From Isotricha intestinalis (taxonomy: Eukaryota > Ciliophora > Litostomatea > Vestibuliferida > Isotrichidae), in the NCBI GenBank assembly GCA_023807065.1, contig JAJJLU010000355.1:1-64000 (forward strand): DNA of 64,000 nt. The letters are read 5' to 3'. Position numbers and translations under genes: made by a program. This document shows, piece by piece, positions 30,230-40,662 of the stretch (positions within the stretch are counted from its first letter, which is position 1; each line of letters begins with the position of its first letter). Under the pieces are notes generated by a model, which worked only from the letters and a program-made list of their open reading frames with translations, did no database searches and was not told where the DNA came from.

Positions 30230-30870
30230 ATGATAAATAATAGAACTATAGATCAATAATCAAGATGCTCTAATATTTTCAATTCTTTTAATAATTTATT
30301 GAATTAGGATATAATAGAATATATTATAGAAGTTTAATTTTATTTTTTTTATCCTCCTACTATTAAAATTCCTTTAGATTATCTCTCAATTGAAAATGGA
30401 AAAATTTAGTATTGTTTGTTGAAGAAGATAATGAAGGAAAAGAATAGAAAAAAAATATAAATTATATTGAGAAGAAAAGATCATATGGGTGAAGATATTC
30501 AAAGCAAAAATAATATTGGTATTAATATCTCAATGATATTTATCTTACATTTTCTAATAATATAATAACAGAGGATAAATATTCAATTGGAAAAAAATCA
30601 TCTCTAAATGAAGGAGAATATTTTCTATAATGAAATAAGTGATAGAATATTAGGAGAAAATAAGAAAATAATAATTACAAAATTGTGGTCTTACACTGAG
30701 CATTCTGGGTTTTTTGATAAATTTTCTTTTGATAAATAATTAATTCTTCATCGAATTTAGAGAGAAAAGATTGATTGATTTTTGACTTTTTTATCATTTC
30801 ATTGAATAGTGAGAAAATCTATTTCATACTTTTTCATAATTTAACTAATATTTATTGTCATTGATAATAT
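30230..30870 (+). pseudogene. Decayed gene with in-frame TAA/TAG at Gln-like sites
   Basis: From an ATG at 30230 the frame reads MINNRTIDQ-stop-SRCSNIFNSFNNLLN-stop-DIIEYIIEV-stop-FYFFYPPTIKIPLDYLSIENG. After frame slips it continues as LVLFVEEDNEGKE, then DIYLTFSNNIITEDKYSIG, and then EISDRILGENKKIIITKLWS with a downstream SGFFDKFSFDK-stop-LILHRI. Each piece has the composition of the neighbouring proteins, and most stops are TAA or TAG where Gln fits. TGA occurs at one or two Trp-like places. At least four frameshifts are needed. No family is recognised. I infer a pseudogene; a heavily intron-split gene is an alternative but would not remove most stops. Confidence 0.5.
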
Positions 30871-31112
30871 GTTTTTTTCTTTTTAATAATTATATTTTTA
30901 TTTTTTATATATTTTAAATTGATTTATATTAAATAAATTAAATAATTTAATTTCTTTAATAAAAATTTAAAAAAATATTTTTTAAAACATAAGATTAATA
31001 AATAACATTTATAAATAATTTTCATTAATCTAATTTGTTTTTAAACTTATATAATAATATAACCTAAAAAGAATCAAATAATTTTACATATTTAATATTA
31101 ATTATTCGTATA
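30871..31112. other. AT-rich spacer, nothing recognised
   Basis: These are T-rich then A-rich bases leading to the 3' end of the minus-strand Puf C gene. No open frame, RNA gene or repeat is seen. Confidence 0.5.
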
Positions 31113-33458
31113 TTATTGATTCATATCATTTTGATAATACATATTTTTCAAAATATATTCCCCTTTAATATTATTATTATTGTTAATGTTTTGATTTTGA
31201 AAAACATTATTATACAGAAAATTTCCATTATTTAAAAATGGATTAATTTGCATATTGTTTTCACTTAAATTACTTTCAATATTTATATTATTTGGATTAT
31301 TATTAATATTCCCTTTATCTAATACTATTTGACCTAAATAACTATAAGTTATTATTAATCTTGAATATAATTTTAATCCAAAAGAATAATATTTTAATTT
31401 ATATAAATGAGGAGCAATTATTTGTAAAATAGATTGTTGAGTTTCTTTATCTGCTCTTTGTAAACTTTTTTGAAGAACATAATTACCGAATTTATCAAAT
31501 AAAATACTTAAAATAATATTTTCTTCTTTTAATGAATTAATTAAAATTTTACATATATTATCAGGTGCTTTTTCTAATATTTTTTCAACAACATTAGAAG
31601 AAAATTTTTGTTTGGAAAAATTTTCAATATCAGTAATTAAAATATTATTAATAGTTTCCATAATATTTTCATCATTAAAAGATATAATAAATTGAATAAT
31701 ATAATTTCCACATTTATCACTAATTAATTCTTTACAATTTTTAAGTAAATTATTAATTAAAGGTTTTCTTTCTTCATTATTAATTTTTTCAAAACATTTT
31801 TGTAAAACACAACAACCATGTTTATGCATTGAAATAGGAAGAATATTATCAGATATTTCTTTTAAAATAATTTGATTAACAAATGTATTATTTAAATTAA
31901 TTAACTTTAATATAATATGACTTCCATTAATATCAATAATAATTTCTCTAATATTATTTTTAATAATATTCATAAAGGTTTTTAACAAAATTTCCAAATT
32001 TAAATAATCAATTAATTTTTGAATAACTCTTGTTCCAAAAGAATTAATACAAATTTGATAAAAATCAATTTGTATTAAAGCCATAAATTGTAAAAACTGT
32101 TCTTTATTCATATAATTAAATAACTTTTGAATAAGATAATTTCCAAAAGAATCATTTACAATTTCTAATATATTTTGAAATAAATTATTTAATATTTTTG
32201 AAGTTATTTCAGGTTGTTCTTCAATTTTTTTTTGTATTAATCTACATCCACTTTGTTCTTTACATATTTCAACACAATTTTTAATTAATTCATTTGTCGA
32301 CATTGAAGAAAAATTTGATTTTTGATTTAGTGTATTTTTCTTTTTTTTCTTTTGATTATTTTCATTTTCATTCATTGAAAATATTATTGGATTTTGATTT
32401 TGCATTTGTTTATTTATCATTAACATATTTAAAAAATTTTGATTTGGATTTATTTGAGGATAATAATAATTTAATGTATGATTCGGAATTCCTGTATTTA
32501 CATTTACATTCACAATTGGATTTGTTGGAAGTAAAAAATTTTGCATATTTTTATTATAATTTTCATAATATTCTTTCTCTTTAGTTTTTACATTATCAAA
32601 GTAATAATCTGATAAATTAATTTCTTTATTTTTTTTATGAGGATTAAAATTTTGATTATAATAATTATATGCATTTAAATTTAAATTTTGGGATAAATTT
32701 ATATTTTTATTTTTATAATTTTGATTAGGATAATAATTCTGAAAGTTATTTATTTTATTATTATTAACATTATTCTTATTATTTTGATTAATGTTAATAG
32801 AATTATTATTAATATTATTATTTAGAGATGAATTAAAATTATTATTTACGTTATAAATATTTTCTTGAACTGAATTATTATCAATATTATTTTCAATATT
32901 AGTTAAATTATTTTTAGAATTATCTTGTGAAGATAAAATAAAATCATTAGGTTTAGTTAATTTTTCATTATCATTAACAGGGGTAGTATCACCAATATTA
33001 CTATTATCATAATAATTTAAAAGTGAATTATTTTGAACATAAAAGCTGAAATTATATTTATTTTTATTATTATTACTTTTATTATTATTATTATATTGAG
33101 ATTTAAGTTGATAATTTCTTCCAGAATCATCTAACATTTTCATAATACCTAATCTATATTCTTCAATTCCTGAAGGTGTAGGTTCACTGTCTTTTATTTT
33201 TTGAATTGGAGATGAATCTTCAAAATTTAATCCTCTTATTTGAGATAATATTCCTTGTTCTTTTAAATCTTTTTTATCAAAATCTAAATTATTTACTTTA
33301 TCTATATATTCCTCATTTTGAAATAATTCTATTCTCTTTTTTGCCTTTGCGATATTTGATATTTCATTTTCTTCTTTTTTTAAATATGATATATTTTCTT
33401 CTTTCATATTTTTTTCTTCTTTTTTTTCGAAAGGGGAGTTTTGGATATTTTTCTTCAT
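31113..33458 (-). CDS. Pumilio-family RNA-binding protein (Puf C)
   Basis: The product has 781 residues. An Asn-rich, prion-like N-terminal half (residues about 120-390, with runs such as NNNSININQNNKNN) precedes eight Puf repeats at about 395-700. Contact residues in repeats 1-8 are CRLIQ, NYLIQ, TRVIQ, SHIIL, CCVLQ, NYIIQ, SNVVE, NYVLQ. This predicts UGUA-N-N-U-A, the same site as Puf A, and the repeats of the two are clearly the closest pair in the window. Role: sequence-specific mRNA repression or decay. There is no intron, and the start ATG (33458) is clear. It is either a paralog of Puf A by local duplication or an older family expansion. Confidence 0.88.
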   Translation of the reverse strand: MKKNIQNSPFEKKEEKNMKEENISYLKKEENEISNIAKAKKRIELFQNEEYIDKVNNLDFDKKDLKEQGILSQIRGLNFEDSSPIQKIKDSEPTPSGIEEYRLGIMKMLDDSGRNYQLKSQYNNNNKSNNNKNKYNFSFYVQNNSLLNYYDNSNIGDTTPVNDNEKLTKPNDFILSSQDNSKNNLTNIENNIDNNSVQENIYNVNNNFNSSLNNNINNNSININQNNKNNVNNNKINNFQNYYPNQNYKNKNINLSQNLNLNAYNYYNQNFNPHKKNKEINLSDYYFDNVKTKEKEYYENYNKNMQNFLLPTNPIVNVNVNTGIPNHTLNYYYPQINPNQNFLNMLMINKQMQNQNPIIFSMNENENNQKKKKKNTLNQKSNFSSMSTNELIKNCVEICKEQSGCRLIQKKIEEQPEITSKILNNLFQNILEIVNDSFGNYLIQKLFNYMNKEQFLQFMALIQIDFYQICINSFGTRVIQKLIDYLNLEILLKTFMNIIKNNIREIIIDINGSHIILKLINLNNTFVNQIILKEISDNILPISMHKHGCCVLQKCFEKINNEERKPLINNLLKNCKELISDKCGNYIIQFIISFNDENIMETINNILITDIENFSKQKFSSNVVEKILEKAPDNICKILINSLKEENIILSILFDKFGNYVLQKSLQRADKETQQSILQIIAPHLYKLKYYSFGLKLYSRLIITYSYLGQIVLDKGNINNNPNNINIESNLSENNMQINPFLNNGNFLYNNVFQNQNINNNNNIKGEYILKNMYYQNDMNQ

Positions 33459-33617
33459 TTAATTTTATTTTGCTTTCTTTATTTTTTTATATAAAAAAAA
33501 TTCAATAATAAAAATTTTAACATTCATTTCCTATGATTAAAATATTATTTTTTATATGAGTTTTTTATTATTAAAATCTTTAAAAAAAATTATAATGATT
33601 TAATGTAATTAATAAAT

Positions 33618-35771
33618 TTAAAAAAAATAATTATTTTTATTCCTTAATGTATTATTCATGAAAAAAATAGATTTAGAAGAATTTGAAGTATCTCTTAAAG
33701 AAAAATTATTTAAATTATTTGCAATTCTTTCAGAAGTTTTATTTATTTTTGGTTTAAAAGAATATTTTGGAGTATATTTAATTTTAAAATCAACTTTTTT
33801 ATTATTTTTATGGAAATTAGAAAAAATTCTTTTTTTTTCAAAAGGAAGAATATTATATAATTGATTACAAACAGAAACAAATTCTTTTAAATTTAAAGTT
33901 TCATTATCATCTTTAATTTCTTTAAAAATAGGAGATAATATTACTTGAATATTTTTAGGTAATTTATCTTTATTAATTGCAGTACTTCTTATTATTCCAT
34001 CTCCATCACCATCAAGAATAAAAAATATTTTTTTAAATGATTTTTCTTTATTGTCATTAATTAAATTATTTGAAGATTTATTTATTTTTGGATTTGAAAG
34101 GCAATTTTTATAAAATTTTTTTTCTAATTCTTTTTTATTTTCTTTATATAAATCATTATATAAATATAATATTGTATAAGGATCTCCTTTAGTATTTAAT
34201 CTTTCAACACTCATAGAATGATTATTATTAAATAATTCTGGTTTTGTTAAAAGATATATTTCTTCATCTCTATCATTCATTAATTTGTTTGAATGTTCTT
34301 TTGATTTTTTTTCATATTGAATTAATCTTTCATTAAAACTTTCTTTTATTTGACTATTATTATTTACTATTGGTTTAAAAGAATATTTATTGTCTGATTC
34401 TTTTTCTAAAAAATTTCTCTTTTCTTTATATATATTATTATATTCATATAATTTATTAAATATTTTATTTGGATTTTTAATATCATTTTTTTTATCTATA
34501 AATTGATAATCTTTATTTATTTGTGGAATAAAAGTATAATTTTTTTCGTTTGGATCTGTATCAGAATATTTAAGATATAATTCTTTTCTTTTTTCTTCCT
34601 TATAATTTTTATAATTTTTTATTATATTTGAATTATTAAATTCATTTCCTTTTTCTTTTCTTTTTAAATATACTTTATTGCTTATTTTATTTATTTTTGG
34701 TTTAAAAGATAATAACTCATCTTCATCTTCTTGAATATTATTTTTTAATATTTCTAATTTTTTTCTTTCTTTTTCCTTATATTGTATATTTTTATCATAT
34801 AAAGCTCTATTATTAAATATATTTTTCATATTATTATTACTTCTTGTTAAAAATTTATTTACATTTTTTTTTGTTTTAATAGTATTATTATTACTATCAT
34901 TTTTACTTTTAAAAAAACTTGAACTTTTATTAGATTTAGATAAATAAAACTTATTATCATTTGATTTAAATATATCACTTTCTAAAATATTTGTATTATT
35001 AAAGTTATTTCTTGTATGAAACGGCTTTGTTTCATTTTCTGAATTTTTAATAAAATTTGTAGAAGATTCATTTTTATTTTTTATAGTACTTAAACTATTA
35101 ATTTTTTTTGAAGAAAAAGAATTTTTAGTATTTGTGCTTAAATTATTTTTTAAATTTTTAATTCTTTTATTTGTAATATTAAAATTTTCTGGCATTTCAT
35201 ATTGAAATAAACTTACAGAATTATAATTATGCATTTTTTTATTTCTTTTTCCATAATTTTTAATATTATTTTTATATAATTTATTAGCTTGAGGTTTAAC
35301 TTTTTTATTTTTATTAATTCTAATATTATTATTATTAACAGAATTAATCTTAGGTTGAATTTGGAAATTTTGTTTAACAACGTTATTATCAAATTTTTTA
35401 TCATCTTTACTTTCATCTTCTTCTTCTTCTTCTTCACTTTCATTTTCTTTTTTATTTTCTTCTTCTTCTTCTTTTTCATTTTGAATTTCATAAGATTCAT
35501 TTAATCTTTCTTTAATTAATTCTTCAACTTGTTTTAAAATTTCATCCATTGTATCATAATCTAATTTATTTAATGTACAAAATTCATATATATCTTTTTT
35601 TGGACTTTCAAATGAATATAATTTTAATTGTTCTACTTTACCATTACCTACATCTATCGATAATATCATTACTGGACCTTTTGAATCTTCTTCTTCATTT
35701 TCTTCTGAATCATTTTCTATTTCTTCATTTTCTCTATCTTTATTTATTTCTTTTACTTTGTCAACATTCAT
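33618..35771 (-). CDS. EF-hand protein with repeated F-x-P-x-I-N motifs
   Basis: The product has 717 residues. The N-terminal domain (about 30-90) reads VMILSIDVGNGKVEQLKLYS, then DIYEFCTLNKLDYDTMDEIL, a compact domain seen in other protist proteins but which I cannot name. A Glu-rich linker follows. A motif of the form F-K-P-K-I-N recurs at least five times (SFKPKINKISNK, TFIPQINKD, SFKPIVNNNS, NPKINKSSN, SFKPKINKTSE), as in some cytoskeletal proteins. Near residue 585 lies one canonical EF-hand loop (LDGDGDGIIRSTAI), so calcium binding is likely. Probably a ciliary or cortical structural protein; that is an inference. Confidence 0.65.
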   Translation of the reverse strand: MNVDKVKEINKDRENEEIENDSEENEEEDSKGPVMILSIDVGNGKVEQLKLYSFESPKKDIYEFCTLNKLDYDTMDEILKQVEELIKERLNESYEIQNEKEEEEENKKENESEEEEEEDESKDDKKFDNNVVKQNFQIQPKINSVNNNNIRINKNKKVKPQANKLYKNNIKNYGKRNKKMHNYNSVSLFQYEMPENFNITNKRIKNLKNNLSTNTKNSFSSKKINSLSTIKNKNESSTNFIKNSENETKPFHTRNNFNNTNILESDIFKSNDNKFYLSKSNKSSSFFKSKNDSNNNTIKTKKNVNKFLTRSNNNMKNIFNNRALYDKNIQYKEKERKKLEILKNNIQEDEDELLSFKPKINKISNKVYLKRKEKGNEFNNSNIIKNYKNYKEEKRKELYLKYSDTDPNEKNYTFIPQINKDYQFIDKKNDIKNPNKIFNKLYEYNNIYKEKRNFLEKESDNKYSFKPIVNNNSQIKESFNERLIQYEKKSKEHSNKLMNDRDEEIYLLTKPELFNNNHSMSVERLNTKGDPYTILYLYNDLYKENKKELEKKFYKNCLSNPKINKSSNNLINDNKEKSFKKIFFILDGDGDGIIRSTAINKDKLPKNIQVILSPIFKEIKDDNETLNLKEFVSVCNQLYNILPFEKKRIFSNFHKNNKKVDFKIKYTPKYSFKPKINKTSERIANNLNNFSLRDTSNSSKSIFFMNNTLRNKNNYFF

Positions 35772-35895
35772 TAAAAAATTTAATTTTTTTTTTGAATATT
35801 ATTTTCATTTTTAAAATTTAATTTTTTTCTATAATTTTTTAACATAATATAATAATAAAAAACAATCAAAATTAAAATAAATAAACAATTAATAT

Positions 35896-37026
35896 TTAAG
35901 AACCCATTAAATTCCCACAAACAGTTTGAAACTTTCTTAAAGTAGAATTTCTAAAATTACATTTAATAAACTTTGGAGGACCTAATTGTCCTAAGGTTAA
36001 AATTAATTCATCTTTAATCTTTTTATTTTCATCTTTTCCTTTATCATTAACTTCTAAACCAAAATCATTATTTTCATAATCTTTTCCAGTTTTTTGAATT
36101 TCTCTTAATCTAATAACTCTTTCTAAATTTTTAAAACTAATAGAATCTTTAGAACTTTCATAAGTATTTTCATTTTCATTTTTTAATTCATAAGGTTGAG
36201 AATCAATTCCAAAAATTAATTCAGTAAATTTTTTAGCATTATAATGTATTTTTTTCTTTGTTTTTATCTTTTCTTTATTTTTAAATATAATATAATCACT
36301 TTCTGATAATTTATCATCATTATATTTTTTCTTAAAATATTTTTTTGCCCATTTCTCTTCTCTATGTAAAGTAGATAAATATTGTAATTCTCTTGATTTT
36401 TTAGATGAAGATTTGCCTCCAAAACTTTTTTTTAATTTCTCAAAATTTTCCAATTGAAGTCTTGTTCTTCTTCTTTTCATTGTTTCTAATATGTTAAAAT
36501 ATTTATCACACATAGATATTAATTTATATGATGCTTTTAATGATGTGTTAAAACCAAATGAATTTATTAATATTTTATTTAATTCTATATTATTTGTTGG
36601 CTCATTTTTTATTACTGTATTTTCTCTTAATGTATTTTTTATTATTTCATCTTTTAGATAAAATATTCTTGGAGTTTTTTTATAAAGAGGAGATTTTATT
36701 CTTCTTTGAATTTTTCCTTTGCTTTTTAAATTAGGAGATTTTTCATTTATTAAATTTACTGTTTTTTCTTTTACTAAATTATTTCCCGTTTTTCTTAATG
36801 AACTTGTATGTGTTCTTTCTGTATTTTGAACTGATATATTTTCTATATTTAAACTTTTGTTTATTGATGTTTTTAATTGAGAACTTGTATCTATTTTTAT
36901 TTTTCTTTCTGAGTTATTTAAATCTTTCATTGAATATAATAAATTACGACTTTGAACGTTTTTTCTAAAAATATTTGGCTTTTTATTTTTTTGTCTTAAT
37001 TTAATTGATAATAAAAATTTTTCCAT
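35896..37026 (-). CDS. Hypothetical basic protein
   Basis: The product has 376 residues and is Lys/Arg/Ser-rich at the N-terminus. A middle segment (NKILINSFGFNTSLKASYKL to about 200) is the most globular part. Later come a basic KKSFGGKSSSKKSRELQYLS and a terminal GQLGPPKFIKCNF, which looks conserved. There is no signal, membrane helix or recognised domain. The start is ATG at 37026-37024. Confidence 0.6.
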   Translation of the reverse strand: MEKFLLSIKLRQKNKKPNIFRKNVQSRNLLYSMKDLNNSERKIKIDTSSQLKTSINKSLNIENISVQNTERTHTSSLRKTGNNLVKEKTVNLINEKSPNLKSKGKIQRRIKSPLYKKTPRIFYLKDEIIKNTLRENTVIKNEPTNNIELNKILINSFGFNTSLKASYKLISMCDKYFNILETMKRRRTRLQLENFEKLKKSFGGKSSSKKSRELQYLSTLHREEKWAKKYFKKKYNDDKLSESDYIIFKNKEKIKTKKKIHYNAKKFTELIFGIDSQPYELKNENENTYESSKDSISFKNLERVIRLREIQKTGKDYENNDFGLEVNDKGKDENKKIKDELILTLGQLGPPKFIKCNFRNSTLRKFQTVCGNLMGS

Positions 37027-37340
37027 TATTTGTTGTATTTTGAATATTTATATATATAATTCATTAGAACTCAAAATTTTATTAAATTATTATATTCTTA
37101 TTATTATATTAAATAAAATTAAAGAAATTTTATAATTACATATAATTAATAAACAATAAAAATAAAATTTGTTTTATTCATTATTATTATCTTCTTTATT
37201 TAATTAGAAAAATATAAGGATGATTTTATATTGATTTTTTAAGTAATTAATTATTTTATTTTAAATATTAATTTTTTCCTATAATATATATTTTATTCTT
37301 TTTATTAATTATTATTTAAGTTAATATATTAATTATTGTA
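37027..37340. other. AT-rich intergenic region, nothing recognised
   Basis: These 314 bases lie between two minus-strand genes. Composition is nearly pure A/T with short T and TTA runs. No open frame, ghost coding text, RNA gene or repeat stands out. It should hold the 3' region of the upstream gene and the promoter of the downstream one. Confidence 0.5.
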
Positions 37341-38657
37341 TTAATAATTTGTCAAATCATTATTTGAGATTTCAGTTATTGAAAAATTTGCTTGTTTTAA
37401 CATTTCATCTAATTTTGCAATTCTAGCTCTTAAACCTTCTAAAGCTTCTGATTTCATTGGAGTATTTTTTCTTTTATTATTATTATTATTTATATTTCCA
37501 TTATTAGAATTATTATTTTTTCTATTAAATGAGTTATTATTATAATTTATATTTTTATTAAAATTAAAATTTCTATTTTTAATTTGTTCTGAATCATTAC
37601 TAAAAGATCTATTTTGTCTTTGATTTACAAATGAATTATAATTATTATTAATTTTATTTTTTGGATTAATTGGAATATTCGATTTACATGAATCAATATT
37701 ATCATTATCTTCTTCTAATTTATTTAAATTCATTGCTTTACTTCTTTCAAGATAATTAGGTGAACTAAAATAATAATTATTATTAATATTATTTTGATTA
37801 TTTATTTTTGGAGTGGGAGGCTTTTGACTATAATTATAATTATTAATATTATCTTCTTTAATAAAAGATCTTTGCTCTTCTTTATTATTAATATTAACAT
37901 GACTGTGATTAGTTATCATATAATTATTTTGTTCATTAAAAATACCAGAATAATCTTTATTATTAATTTTTTCATTTAATTCCTTAATAGTATTTAAAGC
38001 ATTTTCTAATTTATCAAATAAATCTTTATTTTGTCTTTTATACATTTCTAATTCTTTAGAAATTTTTTGATTAATTCTAATTAAAGTATTTAATAATTCT
38101 TCAAATAAAGAAATTTCAATTATTTCATTTTCATCTTCATTAATTTTAATTCCTAATTGAGAAAATAAAGCTTTTTTAGAACGTAAAAAATCATCTATAT
38201 TTTTTTGCCTTTCAACTAATAAATAATTATCTCTTTTTAATATTTCAAATTGAGATTCTATTTCATTTATATAATTATTATATTTTTCATCTTGATCAAC
38301 ATAATTTTTTTCTTTCATTGAATTTATATTATTTAATCTTTCTGAAAAAGAATTTGATTCTTTTTTTAAAATATCATATTGTTCTTTTAACTTATTAATA
38401 CTTTCTTCTAATACTTTATTTTGTCTTTTTAAATAATGATTTTCATATTTTAAATTAGAATTTTCTAATTGTAACTCCGATAAATTATTTTCTATTTTTT
38501 TTTCACTTTCTATTATTTGAGATGATGAAGAAGGCTTTGATAATTTTTTTGTTTCTTCATTTTCATTTAGTAAATTGTTTTTAAATTTTAATATTGTTTC
38601 ATCAACTTGTGATAATATTTGTCTATATGATTCTATATTTATTTCATTTGATGACAT
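37341..38657 (-). CDS. Coiled-coil protein, Asn-rich
   Basis: The product has 438 residues. Residues about 50-235 form long coiled coils (ENNLSELQLENSNLKYENHY, KRQNKVLEESINKLKEQYDI and further heptads). An Asn-rich disordered linker (about 240-395) follows. The protein ends with a short conserved-looking helix, EALEGLRARIAKLDEMLKQA, that resembles a dimerisation or docking helix. Such proteins are common at basal bodies and centrosomes, but no specific family is recognised. There is no membrane segment. The start is ATG at 38657-38655. Confidence 0.65.
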   Translation of the reverse strand: MSSNEINIESYRQILSQVDETILKFKNNLLNENEETKKLSKPSSSSQIIESEKKIENNLSELQLENSNLKYENHYLKRQNKVLEESINKLKEQYDILKKESNSFSERLNNINSMKEKNYVDQDEKYNNYINEIESQFEILKRDNYLLVERQKNIDDFLRSKKALFSQLGIKINEDENEIIEISLFEELLNTLIRINQKISKELEMYKRQNKDLFDKLENALNTIKELNEKINNKDYSGIFNEQNNYMITNHSHVNINNKEEQRSFIKEDNINNYNYSQKPPTPKINNQNNINNNYYFSSPNYLERSKAMNLNKLEEDNDNIDSCKSNIPINPKNKINNNYNSFVNQRQNRSFSNDSEQIKNRNFNFNKNINYNNNSFNRKNNNSNNGNINNNNNKRKNTPMKSEALEGLRARIAKLDEMLKQANFSITEISNNDLTNY

Positions 38658-39202
38658 TTTATTTAAATTTCTATTTTAAAATAATCATTTTTACTTGTCT
38701 TATAATTAAATAATTATTTTATAATAATAATTATTTTATAATATAATTATTATCCTAATCATCTTTTTTTTCATATTTTTTTATTTAAATTTCATGAAAC
38801 TGATTTTAGTTTTTGAAATGAAAGAATTTATATTATTCTAATATTAAGCTTTTTTTATAATTCATTATATTAAAAAAAGAAAAGGAAAATTATATCAAAA
38901 GGAAATTTTTAATCAAAGATTAATTAAAAATTAATTATTATATTAAACAAAAATAACGAAGAACCCAAAAAATCAATCAAATACATGTTTCCACTCAAAT
39001 AATAAAAATCATTCCGAAAATGAAAAATAATATAAAACCCAAAATTAAAAAAACAAAACTTCAAAAACTAAAAAACAAAATTCAAAACACTTGAAAAAAA
39101 TAGAAAAAGTATTTGTTCAAAAGTATCAAAAAAAATCTAAATAAAAATTATAAAAAATAATTATTAAAAATAATAAATTAAAAATAATAATAATAAAAAA
39201 CA
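38658..39202. other. Divergent promoter region, AT-rich; possible short remnant
   Basis: These 545 bases lie between two divergent genes. The left half is T-rich, and the right half is A-rich with unusually many C (38950-39120). A 24-codon ATG-started frame at about 39020 is very Lys-rich and ends in TGA. It could be a remnant or simple A-rich leader. The strand asymmetry fits two A-rich 5' leaders facing outward. Confidence 0.5.
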
Positions 39203-40521
39203 ATGGAGTCTCAATTAAAAATTGATGAATTAATTTGGGCAAAAATAAAAGGATATCCTTGGTGGCCAGCAATAGTAAAATTAAATATATAATATATTTA
39301 AAGTTAAAAAAGCAATTCAAAAAAGAAGGAAATAATGAATCTCAAGTTTTAGTTAAATTTATAGGAGATATGACTCATTCAATAATATCTTTTTCAAAGA
39401 TAAAACCTTATGGAATTTATAAAAAAAAGTATAGTAATACAAAAAAACAAAAATTAATTAATGCTATTCAAATTGCTGATAAAATTTATAATGGAGAAAT
39501 GACTTTTAAACAACATTATTATTTATGTAAGAAAGGAATTGAATCTTGTCAAAAACAAACTTTATATATTTTAGAAAAGAATAAAGAAGAAAAAGAAAAA
39601 AAAAAAGTAAATGAAAAAAATAAAGATATTTATTTATTAGGAAATAAAAGAAATTATTCTAATTTTAGTAATAATTTTATTAATGGAAGAGAATTAGGAA
39701 TTTTAATTGAAGATTTTATTTATTATAAAAAAGGAATTCCTATTGAAGAATATAAATTAATTTTTAATAAAATGAAATATATGATTGATAATAATAAAAT
39801 TAATAATAATTTAATGAATTCTTTAAAAAGATTATTAAGATTTTTACATAACTCAAGAAATTTTAATGAACAAATAATATCAATGGATTTTTTTATTGAA
39901 TTTCAAAAATTAATTAAAAATAAGATTTTATCTTCATTATTTGATTCAAATAATTTATTTTTAGATGAAGAAAATGTAGAAGAAGTAAATATAGAAGATT
40001 TAATTAAACAAATTGATAATTATAATTTAGAAATTGAACAAAGTAATTTATCAATGTCTCCAATAAAAAAAAATAAAAATAAAATTGAAACAAATGAAGA
40101 ATCAATTGAAGTTTCTTCTTCAGGAAGTAAATATGAAGAAAATAAAAATAAAATTATTATAACTCCTTTAAAACAAAATAATATATATAAACTATTCAAT
40201 TCATTAGAAGATAATAAAAATTTAAATTTAAATATTAAAGAAAATATAAGTCAAGATGATATAATAAATCAAATTAAAAAATACTCACAAGTTAAACAAA
40301 ATAATAATATTAAAGATTGTTATTTAAGAAGAAAAGTTTGTTTGCAATTATATAATCTTTTTGATATTTTATTAAAAAATGTTAATGTTTCTAAACAAGA
40401 TATTGAAAATTTATGTAAAGCAATTGAATGCAAAGCAAGAAATTTTGATAATGAAATGTCTAAAAATTACAAAAATTATATTAGTCATATATTCAAGATT
40501 ATAAGTGAATATTTTATTTAA
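39203..40521 (+). CDS. PWWP and TFIIS-like domain chromatin protein, two exons
   Basis: Exon 1 (39203-39274) starts ATG and encodes IDELIWAKIKGYPWWPAI, the heart of a PWWP domain, which reads methylated histone tails. Removing a 29-nt intron joins it in phase to the long frame, whose QVLVKFIGDMTHSIISFSKI completes the domain. The 429-residue product then has a helical region, NSLKRLLRFLHNSRNF with LIKNKILSSLFD (about 200-240), resembling the TFIIS N-terminal (LEDGF/IWS1) bundle. A C-terminal LRRKVCLQLYNLFDILLKN with AIECKARNFDNEMSKNYKNY resembles the TFIIS central domain. It is probably a transcription elongation or chromatin factor. Without the exon the PWWP would be missed. Confidence 0.82.
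39275..39303 (+). other. 29-nt intron splitting the PWWP domain
   Basis: It begins GTAAAATT and ends TTTAAAG, and contains in-frame TAA. Removal is required to join the PWWP halves: exon 1 is 72 bases (phase 0) and exon 2 resumes at 39304 in the long frame. Confidence 0.85.
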
Positions 40522-40662
40522 CTCTTTTTTATATTATTATAAATATATTTTTCTTTATTTGGTGTTAATTAGTTTCAGTAATTTATTATAAAAATAATTA
40601 TTTTTTTTTAGAAATTCAATTAAAATTTTTTAATTTTTTAAATAGAATAAAATCATAAAATA

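Noticed and set aside
35213..35504. Lys-rich and Phe/Ile-rich alternative frames over the EF-hand protein gene
   Set aside because: They are the frame-shifted and antisense readings of its GAA/AAA-rich linker.
39020..39094. 24-codon ATG-started Lys-rich frame upstream of the PWWP gene
   Set aside because: Very short, low complexity, ends in TGA and has no splice link to the next exon; more likely leader or remnant.
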